Below, in pieces: positions 42,694 to 51,054 of a stretch of DNA of 64,000 bases. How positions within the stretch are numbered: the stretch's first letter is position 1; each line of letters begins with the position of its first letter. Source of the DNA: an uncultured Clostridia bacterium (GTDB lineage Bacteria; Bacillota; Clostridia; Oscillospirales; Ruminococcaceae); contig CANDVA010000003.1 in NCBI GenBank assembly GCA_947389015.1, positions 124,001-188,000 of the forward strand, read 5' to 3'. Both the position numbers and the translations under genes were made by a program. The notes beneath the pieces were generated by a model, which was not told the DNA's origin, searched no databases, and saw only the letters and a program-made list of their open reading frames with translations.

Positions 42694-44178
42694 ATGACGG
42701 CGATCTATGCGCGGCAGAGCGTTGACAAAAAAGACAGCATCTCGATCGAGACGCAGATAGAGATGTGCAGGCGGTATTGTACGGACGAATACCGCGTTTA
42801 TTCAGATAAGGGCTGGAGCGGCAAAAACCTCGACCGCCCCGAATTTCAACGGCTGCTTTCCGATATCGAGAACGGGCAGGTGGACAAGCTTGTAGTATAC
42901 AAGCTCGACCGTATCAGCCGTTCGCTGAACGACTTCTCCAACCTTATGGAGACGTTCAAACAGTACGGCGTGGAATTCGCGTCGACGGTGGAAACGTTTG
43001 ACACGTCAACGCCGATCGGACGAGCAATGCTGGGAATAATTATGGTGTTTGCGGAGCTGGAGCGCGAGAATATCCTTCTGCGCGTCAAGGACAACTATTA
43101 CGCGCGCGGCGAAAAGGGTCTGTATCTCGGCGGAGTTCCCGTGTACGGATTCGACAAGATCCCCGCAAAACTTAACGGCATAAAGACCTCGGTGCTGATA
43201 CCCAATAACGATCTTGCGGCGGTCAAGTACATTTTCTCCGCGTATCGTGAAAGTGGCAGCTCGCTCGGGCAGATAGTCAAGGCTCTGAACGAGCGCGGCG
43301 TGCCGTCTCCCGCGGGAAAGCTCTGGGACAGCAGCAAGCTGAGCCGTCTTCTGCGTTCGCCTACATATGTAATGGCGGACGTTGAGGTATATCGTTATTT
43401 CAAGGAAAAGGGTGCGAAAATCTCCAATCCCGTTGAGGATTTCACGGGGGAGCGCGGCTGTTTTCTTTACGGAAAGCGCGAGGCTAACGAAAGAAAATAC
43501 ACCGACGTTCACGACCATGTGTTGTCGCTGGGGCTTCACGACGGGGTGATATCGCCCGAGCTGTGGCTTGACGTTCAGCGAAAGCTCGACGGAAATACAC
43601 AGATAAAAAAGGGGAAAAGCGGCTCGTATTCGTGGCTCACGGGGCTTATCAAGTGTGGCAAATGCGGTTATGCAATGCGCGTTCAGGGCGGCAAATATTT
43701 TTATTGTACGGGCAAGGCTAATCACGGAGCGTGCGAGGGCGTTGACGGAAAACCGCGTATCGCGGACGTTGAATTCGCGGTCTATGCCGAGCTGAAACGT
43801 AAATTCGACGAGATACGCGATATCGTTATGGAGGAGAAAAAAAACGTCTCGTCGCCGAAAGCGAACAAGCTGAAAATGCGCTTGGAGGCGTTGAATGTAC
43901 AAATCGATAATCTTGTTGACAAGATAACTGAGACCACCGAGGCAATTGGCGCGGTGCTTGAAAAGAAGCTCGAAGCGCTTATTGCGGAACGCGCGGAAAT
44001 ACAGTCGGAGCTGGACAAACTTGGGGACGCCAAAACAAAGCTTGCTTACTCGGACGTTATTCCGCTGATCGACGAGTTTTCGGAAATGCCGCTTGAGACA
44101 AAGCGCGAAATAGCGAGGCAGTTTATCGTGAAGATCCTGCTGTGGGAGGATAAGATCGAGATCGTGTGGAAATTCTGA
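42694..44178 (+). CDS. Large serine recombinase (integrase of the element)
   Basis: 494 residues. The N-terminal resolvase domain has the Y-A-R-Q-S9 nucleophile motif, Y-K-L-D-R-I-S-R and F-A-E-L-E-R-E-N-I. A recombinase domain (about 150-270) and a zinc ribbon (C-G-K-C-G-Y-A-M, then F-Y-C-T-G-x9-C) follow. A long coiled coil (about 370-445) and a short C-terminus complete the TndX/phiC31-type plan. It would cut attP and attB at the GA core and rejoin them without host factors. GGGAAGTGA precedes the ATG. The stop lies 67 nt from the right half-site, the usual int-attP arrangement. Confidence 0.93.
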   Translation: MTAIYARQSVDKKDSISIETQIEMCRRYCTDEYRVYSDKGWSGKNLDRPEFQRLLSDIENGQVDKLVVYKLDRISRSLNDFSNLMETFKQYGVEFASTVETFDTSTPIGRAMLGIIMVFAELERENILLRVKDNYYARGEKGLYLGGVPVYGFDKIPAKLNGIKTSVLIPNNDLAAVKYIFSAYRESGSSLGQIVKALNERGVPSPAGKLWDSSKLSRLLRSPTYVMADVEVYRYFKEKGAKISNPVEDFTGERGCFLYGKREANERKYTDVHDHVLSLGLHDGVISPELWLDVQRKLDGNTQIKKGKSGSYSWLTGLIKCGKCGYAMRVQGGKYFYCTGKANHGACEGVDGKPRIADVEFAVYAELKRKFDEIRDIVMEEKKNVSSPKANKLKMRLEALNVQIDNLVDKITETTEAIGAVLEKKLEALIAERAEIQSELDKLGDAKTKLAYSDVIPLIDEFSEMPLETKREIARQFIVKILLWEDKIEIVWKF

Positions 44179-44180
44179 AA

Positions 44181-44213
44181 AAACCGAAATGCGTACGTCG
44201 CATTTCGGTTTTT
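44181..44213 (+). terminator. Terminator of the recombinase gene
   Basis: AAACCGAAATGCG / CGCATTTCGGTTT, 13-bp perfect stem with a 5-nt loop, then TTTT. Confidence 0.9.
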
Positions 44214-44245
44214 GTTTTTGATAAATGCGGCATAACCAAGCGCCT

Positions 44246-44284
44246 CCCATCCGTATCCAACGCCGATAGTATAGACTGGAAAAA
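44246..44284 (+). other. attR: right junction of the serine-recombinase element
   Basis: The element half-site CCCATCCGTATCCAACGCC meets the GA core (44265-44266), followed by host sequence TAGTATAGACTGG that resumes the deacetylase. Placed before the left half-site it forms a 19+2+19 nt near-palindrome. Confidence 0.85.
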
Positions 44285-44747
44285 ACCGTCGGCGGAGCAG
44301 ATAAAGAAAAGGGTACTGAAGAACACAAAGTCGGGATCGATTTTGTTGTTCCATAACGATCTTGAAAATACGACCGAAGCGCTGCCCGATATCCTGAAAA
44401 CTCTGAATTCGCAGGGGTACGAGTTTGTGACGGTCAAAGAACTGGTCTATCCCGACAATTATACCATCGACGCTAACGGCAAGCAGATACCGATAAGTCA
44501 GAGCTCGATAAATCTGAATGAGGAGCGTATTGAAGAGGTTCTTGCGCAGTATTCCGACAGCCTGACGGCGGCAGGAGTGACCGAGGAGCAGATCGCGGCG
44601 GCGGTAGCGGCTATAAAGCGCGGCGATCTGAGCGTTCTCCCGGCGGAGCTCCAACCACTTGCGGCGGAGGTCATGGCAAAGGTAACGTCGTCGACGTCTT
44701 CATCGTCCACGTCAACAAGCAGCACGACAAGCTCCGCGCAGAAATAA
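44267..44747 (+). pseudogene. PdaB-like polysaccharide deacetylase, 3' part
   Basis: This is residues 178-337 of the deacetylase interrupted at 12917. It resumes D-S-I-D-W-K-K-P-S-A-E-Q-I and carries the catalytic S-G-S-I-L-L-F-H-N motif (H207 of the joined protein), A-L-P-D-I-L and Y-E-F-V-T-V-K-E-L. A tail ends in a Ser/Thr-only stretch. In place it has no start of its own; a GTG at 44166, within the recombinase end, could open a chimeric frame, but without a ribosome binding site. It becomes useful only if the element excises. Confidence 0.9.
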
Positions 44748-44773
44748 TTAAGATAGCACACAGCCACAAATCC

Positions 44774-45011
44774 GCCGATTTGCGGAAGATGATGTTGTTT
44801 TCATAGATAATTGCTGCAAATCGGCTGCGCGAAAACGCAGTGTAATTTTTCCGGTTTTGTGTGAAGCCAAAAATTGAATTGGAATTAGGGCAATTCAAAG
44901 GGAAATTTGCGCAGGCAAAGAGCGCTCAAGGTGCCGCGCGCGGTGGGATGGCTTGAGCGCCTTTGCCATTTGAAAACCCCCTCGGCATTGCCGAGGGGGT
45001 TTTCAAATGGC
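44774..45011. repeat. Series of palindromes between the deacetylase and tRNA-Arg
   Basis: GCCGATTTGC (44774-44783) pairs with GCAAATCGGC (44816-44825). GGCAAAG-A-GCGCTCAAG pairs with CTTGAGCGC-CTTTGCC (44914-44967). A perfect 22-bp palindrome with a 3-nt loop fills 44965-45011 and touches the 3' end of the tRNA gene. The last is a possible terminator for the leftward tRNA, although no T-run follows it on either strand. Confidence 0.75.
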
Positions 45012-45084
45012 GTCGCTGAGGGGATTCGAACCTCCGGCCTACCGCTTAGGAGGCGGTCGCTCTATCCTGCTGAGCTACAGCGAC
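45012..45084 (-). tRNA. tRNA-Arg (anticodon CCT)
   Basis: The 73-nt gene folds into a full cloverleaf: acceptor GTCGCTG / CAGCGAC, a D-arm with AGCTCAGCAGGATAGAGC, anticodon stem ACCGC / GCGGT with loop CTCCTAA, and T-arm GGAGGTTCGAATCCCC. The CCT anticodon reads AGG. The CCA end is not encoded. The gene is not used as an attachment site by the neighbouring element, whose junction is 750 nt away. Confidence 0.96.
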
Positions 45085-45247
45085 ATAAATCTTGACTTAT
45101 CTATTATAGCACCTTTTTTGGAAATATTCAATATAAAAGTATTTTTTTATGCAAAACTGCCAAATAATAGGTGTTATGTCAGGATAATTTTAGAATGCAC
45201 TGTGTAAAACAAACGAAAAAATTAAAAAGATTTAGACAAAATGCATA

Positions 45248-45276
45248 TTGACTTAATTATCTTAAAATGTTATAGT
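45248..45276 (+). promoter_or_regulatory. Sigma-A type promoter of the surface protein gene
   Basis: TTGACT and TATAGT with 17-nt spacing. A leader of about 90 nt follows, with a GGGCG...CGCCC hairpin and CCGCGGTATGCGGGG, before AGGAGG. Confidence 0.65.
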
Positions 45277-45371
45277 TATACTAAGGGCGATAGTAGGCGA
45301 AGTATGCCGTTGCGCCCAACTGTGATTTATCCCGCGGTATGCGGGGAATGATTTTTAGGAGGATTTATTTT

Positions 45372-46208
45372 ATGAAGTTTTCAAAGATTGCATCGGTAGC
45401 TGCTGCTATTACTGCTGCCGGAATGATGTCAGTTTCCGCAAATGCGCTTTGGTTACCCGTAAAGGATGCGGACAAGGCCGAAAAGCTGCATACTGCGGTT
45501 GGCGCAAGCTGGATGCTTGTTCCTTATTTTGACGGCGTGGCAAAGGCGGATGAGGGTAAGCCTGTTGGCGGCATTGACGGACTTGATTATTCCAAGATCG
45601 CTAAAATCTCCTGCACCTTCTCTGTTGCTGAAGCTGACAGACCTTTCTGGGACGGCGCTATCGGCGGTGCGATGGTATTATCTATAAACGGCGGTGATCT
45701 CGGCTGTGATGATAACAAGAGCGATAAGTATGACACTTATAACTGGCCCGCTCAGGAATGGTGGGGCGTTGTCGATGAGGACTTGGGTATAACCAGTTCT
45801 GGAGACGAGAAGATTGGCGCCGTTAAGGTTGGCGACTACACTTATAAAGTAACGTCCAACGCTTTTGAGAACCCGCTTGCAAACGGCGATGCTGAGACAA
45901 TAGGTCTTATTCAGGTTGCTATGCAAGATTACGCGGGTACCGCTCTGTGCCAGTGCCAGGTTGATAAGGTTGAGCTTCTGGACACTTCCGACAATGTACT
46001 GGTAACGTTCGACGGTAAGGGCAACTACACCGTTGCCGGCGGTTCTTCCGATCCCGCTCCCGATTCCGGTTCCGACAAGACTGATGACAAGACCGACACT
46101 TCGACTCCCTCCAACAACGTTGACACCGGCGTTGAGGGCGTAGCTGCCGTTGTAGGCGTAGCTGCTCTGGCGGCAGGCGCGGTTGTTCTTTCCAGAAAGA
46201 GAAAGTAA
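45372..46208 (+). CDS. Secreted wall-attached protein with carbohydrate-module-like body
   Basis: 278 residues. The N-terminal signal peptide (K-F-S-K-I-A-S-V-A-A-A) ends at about S-A-N-A. A beta-rich domain (about 30-220) with many Trp and Asp recalls exported carbohydrate-binding or cohesin-partner modules, but I cannot name the family. An Asp/Ser/Thr linker then leads to N-V-D-T-G-V-E-G, a hydrophobic span and R-K-R-K, a sorting-type C-terminus. TAGGAGG lies 9-10 nt before the ATG. A strong terminator follows, so it is a single gene, probably well expressed. Confidence 0.75.
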   Translation: MKFSKIASVAAAITAAGMMSVSANALWLPVKDADKAEKLHTAVGASWMLVPYFDGVAKADEGKPVGGIDGLDYSKIAKISCTFSVAEADRPFWDGAIGGAMVLSINGGDLGCDDNKSDKYDTYNWPAQEWWGVVDEDLGITSSGDEKIGAVKVGDYTYKVTSNAFENPLANGDAETIGLIQVAMQDYAGTALCQCQVDKVELLDTSDNVLVTFDGKGNYTVAGGSSDPAPDSGSDKTDDKTDTSTPSNNVDTGVEGVAAVVGVAALAAGAVVLSRKRK

Positions 46209-46233
46209 TCAACGCGTAAATTTAATAATTTCC

Positions 46234-46271
46234 GTAAACCCCGCTGTAAGCATGCGGGGTTTACTTTTTTT
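46234..46271 (+). terminator. Terminator after the surface protein gene
   Basis: GTAAACCCCGC / GCGGGGTTTAC, 11-bp perfect stem with 9-nt loop, then seven T residues. Confidence 0.92.
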
Positions 46272-46440
46272 ATTTTTTTCAAAAATTTTTAAAAAATTCC
46301 GAAACTTTTTGCCTTTTTTTAATGACTACTGCTATGAACGGAGAAAAAACCGTCACGGGCGGTGGATTTTGAAGTTTACACACGAGGAAATATAAAATAG
46401 ACAGAGAAAGAAAATATTGGGGTAAGATATAAAAAACCCA

Positions 46441-46825
46441 CAGGGTACGCTAAGCGCGCCCGCAATCACCACAGCCGTGAAAGCGGCAAAGGTTCCCGAT
46501 ATTGCGGCGGATATCAATGCCGAAGCAGCCGCCAACGAGGGTACGGCGGTCCCGAAGGTTTCGTGAAAGCACAGCAAGCGCAAAAGTGCAGAAAGAGCGG
46601 AAGCGGAAAACGAGGGCGGCAAAGGTAAAAGCGGCATAGACCGAAAATCAAAACGGCAGTTCCAAAGGTGCGGACGCTCCGAGGACAGACAACAACTCCG
46701 GCGAAAGCGGCGTGGGCTCGGCTCCGAGCGGAAGATCCGCCGCCGGCAATGGTAAGACTAATCGCCTTGACAAATGCTCCCGCAGTTATCGCAGGCGCAG
46801 CTGTTATTGCTGTTAAGGAAAATTA
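46441..46825 (+). pseudogene. Decayed C-terminal part of a surface-anchored protein
   Basis: No intact gene lies between 46.27 and 47.0 kb, but broken frames spell a recognisable protein end. One gives T-L-S-A-P-A-I-T-T-A-V-K-A-A-K-V-P-D-I-A-A-D. A second gives a Gly/Ser linker (N-G-S-S-K-G-A-D, then S-G-E-S-G-V-G-S-A-P-S-G-R). A third gives A-L-T-N-A-P-A-V-I-A-G-A-A-V-I-A-V-K-E-N, a hydrophobic tail. Together they look like a wall-anchored protein that has lost its frame. The identity is tentative. The leftward hydrophobic frame over it is a mirror of Ala-rich codons. Confidence 0.35.
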
Positions 46826-47017
46826 AGTCGAAAAATCGGGAATTTAAACTTAATAAACCGCTCCGAGAGAGGCGTATCGTTAAGCAAAGCCGAAAGGTTT
46901 TCGTTGCGATTGTGTGTGAATTTTCACATTACGTCAAATCTCGGGGCGGTTTTTTGTTTATATTTATGAAATCTTCTGCTTATTTTTTTGCAAAATCACC
47001 AAAATGTACAATAGTTA

Positions 47018-47046
47018 TTGACACGGAGTGATAATTTTGTTATAAT
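47018..47046 (+). promoter_or_regulatory. Consensus promoter of the sugar transporter operon
   Basis: Perfect TTGACA and TATAAT with 17-nt spacing, 50 nt upstream of the GTG start. Confidence 0.88.
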
Positions 47047-47096
47047 AAAGTGAGATATATATTCAGCTAATTTGTTGTGGAAAGGTGGATATTACT

Positions 47097-50063
47097 GTGA
47101 CAAAAAAGCACAAATTCGGGCTTAAAAGATTTCTTTCGCTCGCAATGTCGGCGGTGACCGCTCTGTCTTTAATGCAGGTGAGCGGCGGAGTCGTGTCATA
47201 TGCGCAGGACAATGCGGAGGAAGAGGAGGTCACTGTCGATAACCTTAATATTGTCAGCAATACCAACGCTTACAAAAACTATATAAAGAGGTTTTCCGAC
47301 GCGGCAAAGCCTATGGAGGAGATCACCGTCGATATGACGAAGTTCTCCGCGTCAAACGGCGCGGAGTGCGAGCTCGTCGATTTTGAGGGTGAAAAGGACT
47401 GTGTTTCGTGGCTTGACAGCGTAGGGACGGTCTCGTGGGATTTCGAGGTGAAAACTGCGGGTCTTTATAATATGGAAATGTTCTATTACCCCGTTGCGGG
47501 CAGCAACACTACCGTCGAGGTGGAGATGCAGTTGGACGGTGAATCGCCGTTTGACGAGGTAAGGCTGGTCGAGCTGGACAGATACTGGCGCAACAAGACC
47601 ACCAGCATTCAGTACGACGCGCTCAATAAGAATCAGAAGCGCCCTCCGCAGGTGGAATACGACTGCTGGGTCACATATCCGATCAAGGACAAGGACGGTC
47701 TTATCAATACTCCGTACTTCTTCTACCTTGACGCGGGCAAGCATACGCTTACGCTTAACGGTATCAAGACCAATATATACATGAAAAATATCCGTTTCTA
47801 TAACTCCGAGGAACTGCCCTCTTACGCGGACATCAAGCCCTCGCAGGCGGATATCGATAATACTCCCGCGCTGACGGGCGGCGCTGCTATCCTCGTTGAG
47901 GCCGAAACGCCGAAGTATACCACGTCGTCCACTCTGTATCCCACATACGACCGTTCGGACTACACGATAAGTCCCTCTCACCCTGTAAACAAGCGCTACA
48001 ACACTATCGGCGCGGATACATGGAGCAAGGCGACTATGACCACCGTGTACGAGGTCACCGTACCCGCGGACGGCTGGTACAATATAAATATGAGAGTTCG
48101 TCAGAGCACAATGCGCGGCTTCTTCTCGAACAGACGTATCTACGTCAACGGAGTTGTTCCCTGCAAGGAGCTTGACGACGTAAAGATACAGTACAGCCCT
48201 AAGTGGCAGACTGTTGAACCTAAGACTGCGGACGGCGAGCCTATCTACATAAAGCTTAACGCGGGCGTCAATACCATAGCGTTCGAAGCCGTTCCCGGCG
48301 ACATCGGCGAGGTCATGGAGCGTCTTGACGATATCGTTTACCAGATGAACTACTATTACAGACGTATCGTAATGATCACCTCAACCGACCCCGATGAATA
48401 CAACGATTACTACATTCAGGAGCAGATCCCGGAGCTTATCCCGTTCTTCCGCTCAACGATCAATGCGCTTTATGCCGAGAAAGAGGGCATAGAGAGGCTT
48501 ACGGGCTCCGGCGGCTCCGAGGCTACCACGCTTCAGACGATGGCGGTTATTCTGAATATGGCGGTAAAGCATCCCGAGGATATCCCGATGATGGTATCGT
48601 CAAGAACGTCCGGCATCCGCGATCAGATTAACTCGCTTTCCGCGTGGATGAGAGACTATCGCGGTCAGCCGCTTGAAATGGATTATTTTGAGGTAAGGAC
48701 GGTTCACGATAAGTACAAGAATTCAAAGTCCAACTTCTTCCAGGCGCTGGCATTCAACTTCCAGTCGTTTATGGGCTCTTTCTTCGAGGATTACACCTCG
48801 ATTTCCGAGAGCAATTCCAAGTCGCTGAACGTCTGGGTATCCCTCGGACGTGACCAGGCGACGGTCATTAACGAGATCGTATCGAGCGAATATAATCCCG
48901 AGCATACCACGCAGGTAGGTATAAGGCTTGTGCAGGGCGCTATCCTTGAAGCGACGCTTGCAGATAAGGGACCCGAGGTCGCGCTGTTTATCGGCGGCGA
49001 TTTCCCCGTAGTCTGTGCGTCAAGAGGATTGGTTGTCAACCTTAAGGAATTGCCCGGCTATAACGAGGTTATGAAGCGTTTCCCCGAGAACGTTTCCACG
49101 CTGTATGAGTATGAGGACGGCGTTTACGGACTGCCGCTGACGGATAACTTCCCAATGCTGTTTTACCGTACCGACGTGCTTGAGGAGCTCGGTCAGGAGC
49201 CTCCCGAGACATGGACGCAGCTTATCGAAATGCTCCCCGATCTACAGAGAAAATATTTGCAGGTAGGTCTTATACTGCCGTCCAATATTTCCTCGCAGGT
49301 ATTTGACGCGGGCAACACGTTCGTGCTGCTGATGAATCAGACGGGTCAGAGCTTCTACAACGACGAGCTTACCGCTACGACGTTCGATACCGAGGCAGCT
49401 GTCGAGGCGTTCACACAGTGGACAAAGTTCTACACCGTATTTGACTTCAAGCAGACATATGACGCGTTCTCGCTGTTCAGAACGGGTGAAATGCCGCTCG
49501 TTATCCAGAACTACGCGGGCTTTTACAGCCAGCTGTCCGTAGCGGCGCCCGAGATCAAGGGCTTATGGGATTTCACTCACATTCCCGGAACGATCAGAAA
49601 GGACGCTAACGGTAACGACGTTCTTGACTATACCGCTAACTCCGGTTCGTCTGGCGCGGTAATTTTCAACAGCTGCTCCGATGTAAACGCGGCCTGGGAT
49701 TTCATTACATGGTTCACCTCCACGGACGTGCAGGTAGAGTACGGCAAGACCATCGAGGCGGTAATGGGTCCGCTCGGACGCTACGATACCGCGAACGTCG
49801 AGGCTCTTGCGAAGCTTAACTGGTCTACCGCGGAATATGAGAAGATCTACGATCAGATGCAGAATTTGAAAGAGGTTCCGATCATTCCCGCTTCTTACGC
49901 TGTAACGAGAAACGTTTACAACGCGTTCAGAGCCGTTGTCAACAGCAAGAAGTCACCGCGCTTCCAGCTTTCGTCCTACAACCGCGACATCAATGCCGAG
50001 ATCGTGAGAAAGCTTGAGGATCTGGGTTATAACATTGACGACGACGGTCATATCGTGCGGTAA
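47097..50063 (+). CDS. Sugar ABC transporter solute-binding protein with N-terminal carbohydrate-binding modules
   Basis: 988 residues. After a signal peptide (cleavage near V-V-S-Y-A-Q) come two beta-sandwich modules (about 60-240 and 255-420). Each has V-S-W-D-F-E-V-K-T-A-G-L-Y or Y-E-V-T-V-P-A-D-G-W-Y, as in CBM6/35-like or CBM-associated domains. A helical linker and then a family 1 extracellular binding domain follow (about 560-960; A-L-F-I-G-G-D-F-P, G-L-P-L-T-D-N-F-P-M-L-F-Y-R-T-D). No lipobox is seen, so anchoring must be by the uncleaved helix or the modules. The start is GTG with AAAGGTGG upstream. It is the first gene of the operon. Confidence 0.85.
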   Translation: MTKKHKFGLKRFLSLAMSAVTALSLMQVSGGVVSYAQDNAEEEEVTVDNLNIVSNTNAYKNYIKRFSDAAKPMEEITVDMTKFSASNGAECELVDFEGEKDCVSWLDSVGTVSWDFEVKTAGLYNMEMFYYPVAGSNTTVEVEMQLDGESPFDEVRLVELDRYWRNKTTSIQYDALNKNQKRPPQVEYDCWVTYPIKDKDGLINTPYFFYLDAGKHTLTLNGIKTNIYMKNIRFYNSEELPSYADIKPSQADIDNTPALTGGAAILVEAETPKYTTSSTLYPTYDRSDYTISPSHPVNKRYNTIGADTWSKATMTTVYEVTVPADGWYNINMRVRQSTMRGFFSNRRIYVNGVVPCKELDDVKIQYSPKWQTVEPKTADGEPIYIKLNAGVNTIAFEAVPGDIGEVMERLDDIVYQMNYYYRRIVMITSTDPDEYNDYYIQEQIPELIPFFRSTINALYAEKEGIERLTGSGGSEATTLQTMAVILNMAVKHPEDIPMMVSSRTSGIRDQINSLSAWMRDYRGQPLEMDYFEVRTVHDKYKNSKSNFFQALAFNFQSFMGSFFEDYTSISESNSKSLNVWVSLGRDQATVINEIVSSEYNPEHTTQVGIRLVQGAILEATLADKGPEVALFIGGDFPVVCASRGLVVNLKELPGYNEVMKRFPENVSTLYEYEDGVYGLPLTDNFPMLFYRTDVLEELGQEPPETWTQLIEMLPDLQRKYLQVGLILPSNISSQVFDAGNTFVLLMNQTGQSFYNDELTATTFDTEAAVEAFTQWTKFYTVFDFKQTYDAFSLFRTGEMPLVIQNYAGFYSQLSVAAPEIKGLWDFTHIPGTIRKDANGNDVLDYTANSGSSGAVIFNSCSDVNAAWDFITWFTSTDVQVEYGKTIEAVMGPLGRYDTANVEALAKLNWSTAEYEKIYDQMQNLKEVPIIPASYAVTRNVYNAFRAVVNSKKSPRFQLSSYNRDINAEIVRKLEDLGYNIDDDGHIVR

Positions 50064-50102
50064 CCGTTTGGGTTTACCTATTAAATTTTAGGAGGAATCA
50101 GC

Positions 50103-51041
50103 TTGTTCGGTAAAGAAAAATCTCAATATATCGAGGACAGCAAGTTTCGCTATACGATGCGCGAGATGAAGAAAAACACCAGCGCGTATGTCCTCGCTCT
50201 GCCGTACTTCCTACTGTTCATAGTCTTTACGGCGATACCCGTATTGATCTCTCTGCCTGTCGGCTTTACGAACTTCAATATGGCTCAGTTCCCGAAGTGG
50301 ACGGGATTATCAAACTTCTACACACTGTTTCTGGCGGACGACGTATTTCTGATAGCTATTCAGAATACGCTGGTATTCGCGATAATTACAGGTCCCGTGA
50401 GCTACATTATGTGCTTTATGCTCGCGTGGCTTATCAACGAGATGCCCGGTCCGCTGAAGACTGTGTTCACCTACATCTTCTACGCGCCGACGCTTGCCGG
50501 CAACATCTACGCGACATGGCAGCTCATTTTCTCGGGCGACGCGCAGGGACCGCTTAACTCAATACTTATGAATCTCGGTGTCATCAGAGGACCGCAGCAG
50601 TGGCTGACCGACTCACGATACATACTGATGTGCGTTATTATAGTACAGATGTGGATGTCGCTTGGTGCGGGCTTCCTAGCGATACGTGCAGGCTTGCAGG
50701 GCATAGACAAGGCGGGCTACGAGGCAGGAGCTATTGAAGGTATCAAGAACCGTTTTCAGGAGCTTATCTACATAACGGTGCCCGCAATGGGACCGCAGCT
50801 GCTGTTCGCGGCAGTCATGCAGATCACCGCTTCCTTTACGGCGGGCGATATCGGAAGATATCTGACGGCTTTCCCGTCGACGGACTACGCGGCGCACACA
50901 CTGATGACACACGCGTTCGACTACGGTTCGATCAGGTTTGAGATGGGCTACGCTTGTGCGGTCTGCTTCTTCCTGTTCGTTGTGATGCTGCTTGTAAACA
51001 ATGTTATCCGCAAGGCAATGAGCGGAATTCTCGATACGTAA
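50103..51041 (+). CDS. Sugar ABC transporter permease (UgpA-like)
   Basis: 312 residues with six expected membrane spans and the EAA loop E-A-G-A-I-E-G-I-K-N-R-F-Q-E-L that contacts the ATPase. Start TTG with AGGAGG 7 nt upstream. It pairs with the permease at 51246; the gene between them encodes a small membrane protein. No ATPase gene lies in the operon. Confidence 0.9.
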   Translation: MFGKEKSQYIEDSKFRYTMREMKKNTSAYVLALPYFLLFIVFTAIPVLISLPVGFTNFNMAQFPKWTGLSNFYTLFLADDVFLIAIQNTLVFAIITGPVSYIMCFMLAWLINEMPGPLKTVFTYIFYAPTLAGNIYATWQLIFSGDAQGPLNSILMNLGVIRGPQQWLTDSRYILMCVIIVQMWMSLGAGFLAIRAGLQGIDKAGYEAGAIEGIKNRFQELIYITVPAMGPQLLFAAVMQITASFTAGDIGRYLTAFPSTDYAAHTLMTHAFDYGSIRFEMGYACAVCFFLFVVMLLVNNVIRKAMSGILDT

Positions 51042-51054
51042 GGAGGGCTTTGAG

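Larger units (their letters stand above)
12918..44266 (+). mobile_element. 31,349-bp integrative element carrying a surface-glycan locus, inserted in a deacetylase gene
   Basis: The boundaries come from three agreeing observations. The deacetylase coding sequence is split here and resumes in frame at the other end. Both junctions share only the dinucleotide GA. The 19-nt element ends form imperfect inverted repeats around that GA, as expected of a serine-integrase attP. A large serine recombinase gene ends 67 nt from the right half-site. No conjugation, replication or phage structural genes are visible, so the element could move by its own recombinase but would need outside help to transfer between cells. 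The left 20 kb is visibly more AT-rich than the host; the 34-42 kb part is host-like. Confidence 0.85.

Noticed and set aside
12918-44266. Conjugative transposon or prophage
   Set aside because: No relaxase, type IV secretion, replication, capsid or tail genes are visible between the two attachment sites.
44166-44747. Stand-alone 193-codon protein starting at the GTG inside the recombinase end
   Set aside because: The first 34 codons are terminator and attachment-site sequence; the rest is the displaced end of the deacetylase.
45012-45084. tRNA-Arg as attachment site of the element
   Set aside because: No partial tRNA duplicate is found at the other junction; the split deacetylase and paired half-sites place the ends elsewhere.
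46353-46637. Leftward 94-codon hydrophobic protein
   Set aside because: Mirror of an Ala-rich remnant on the + strand; no ribosome binding site.
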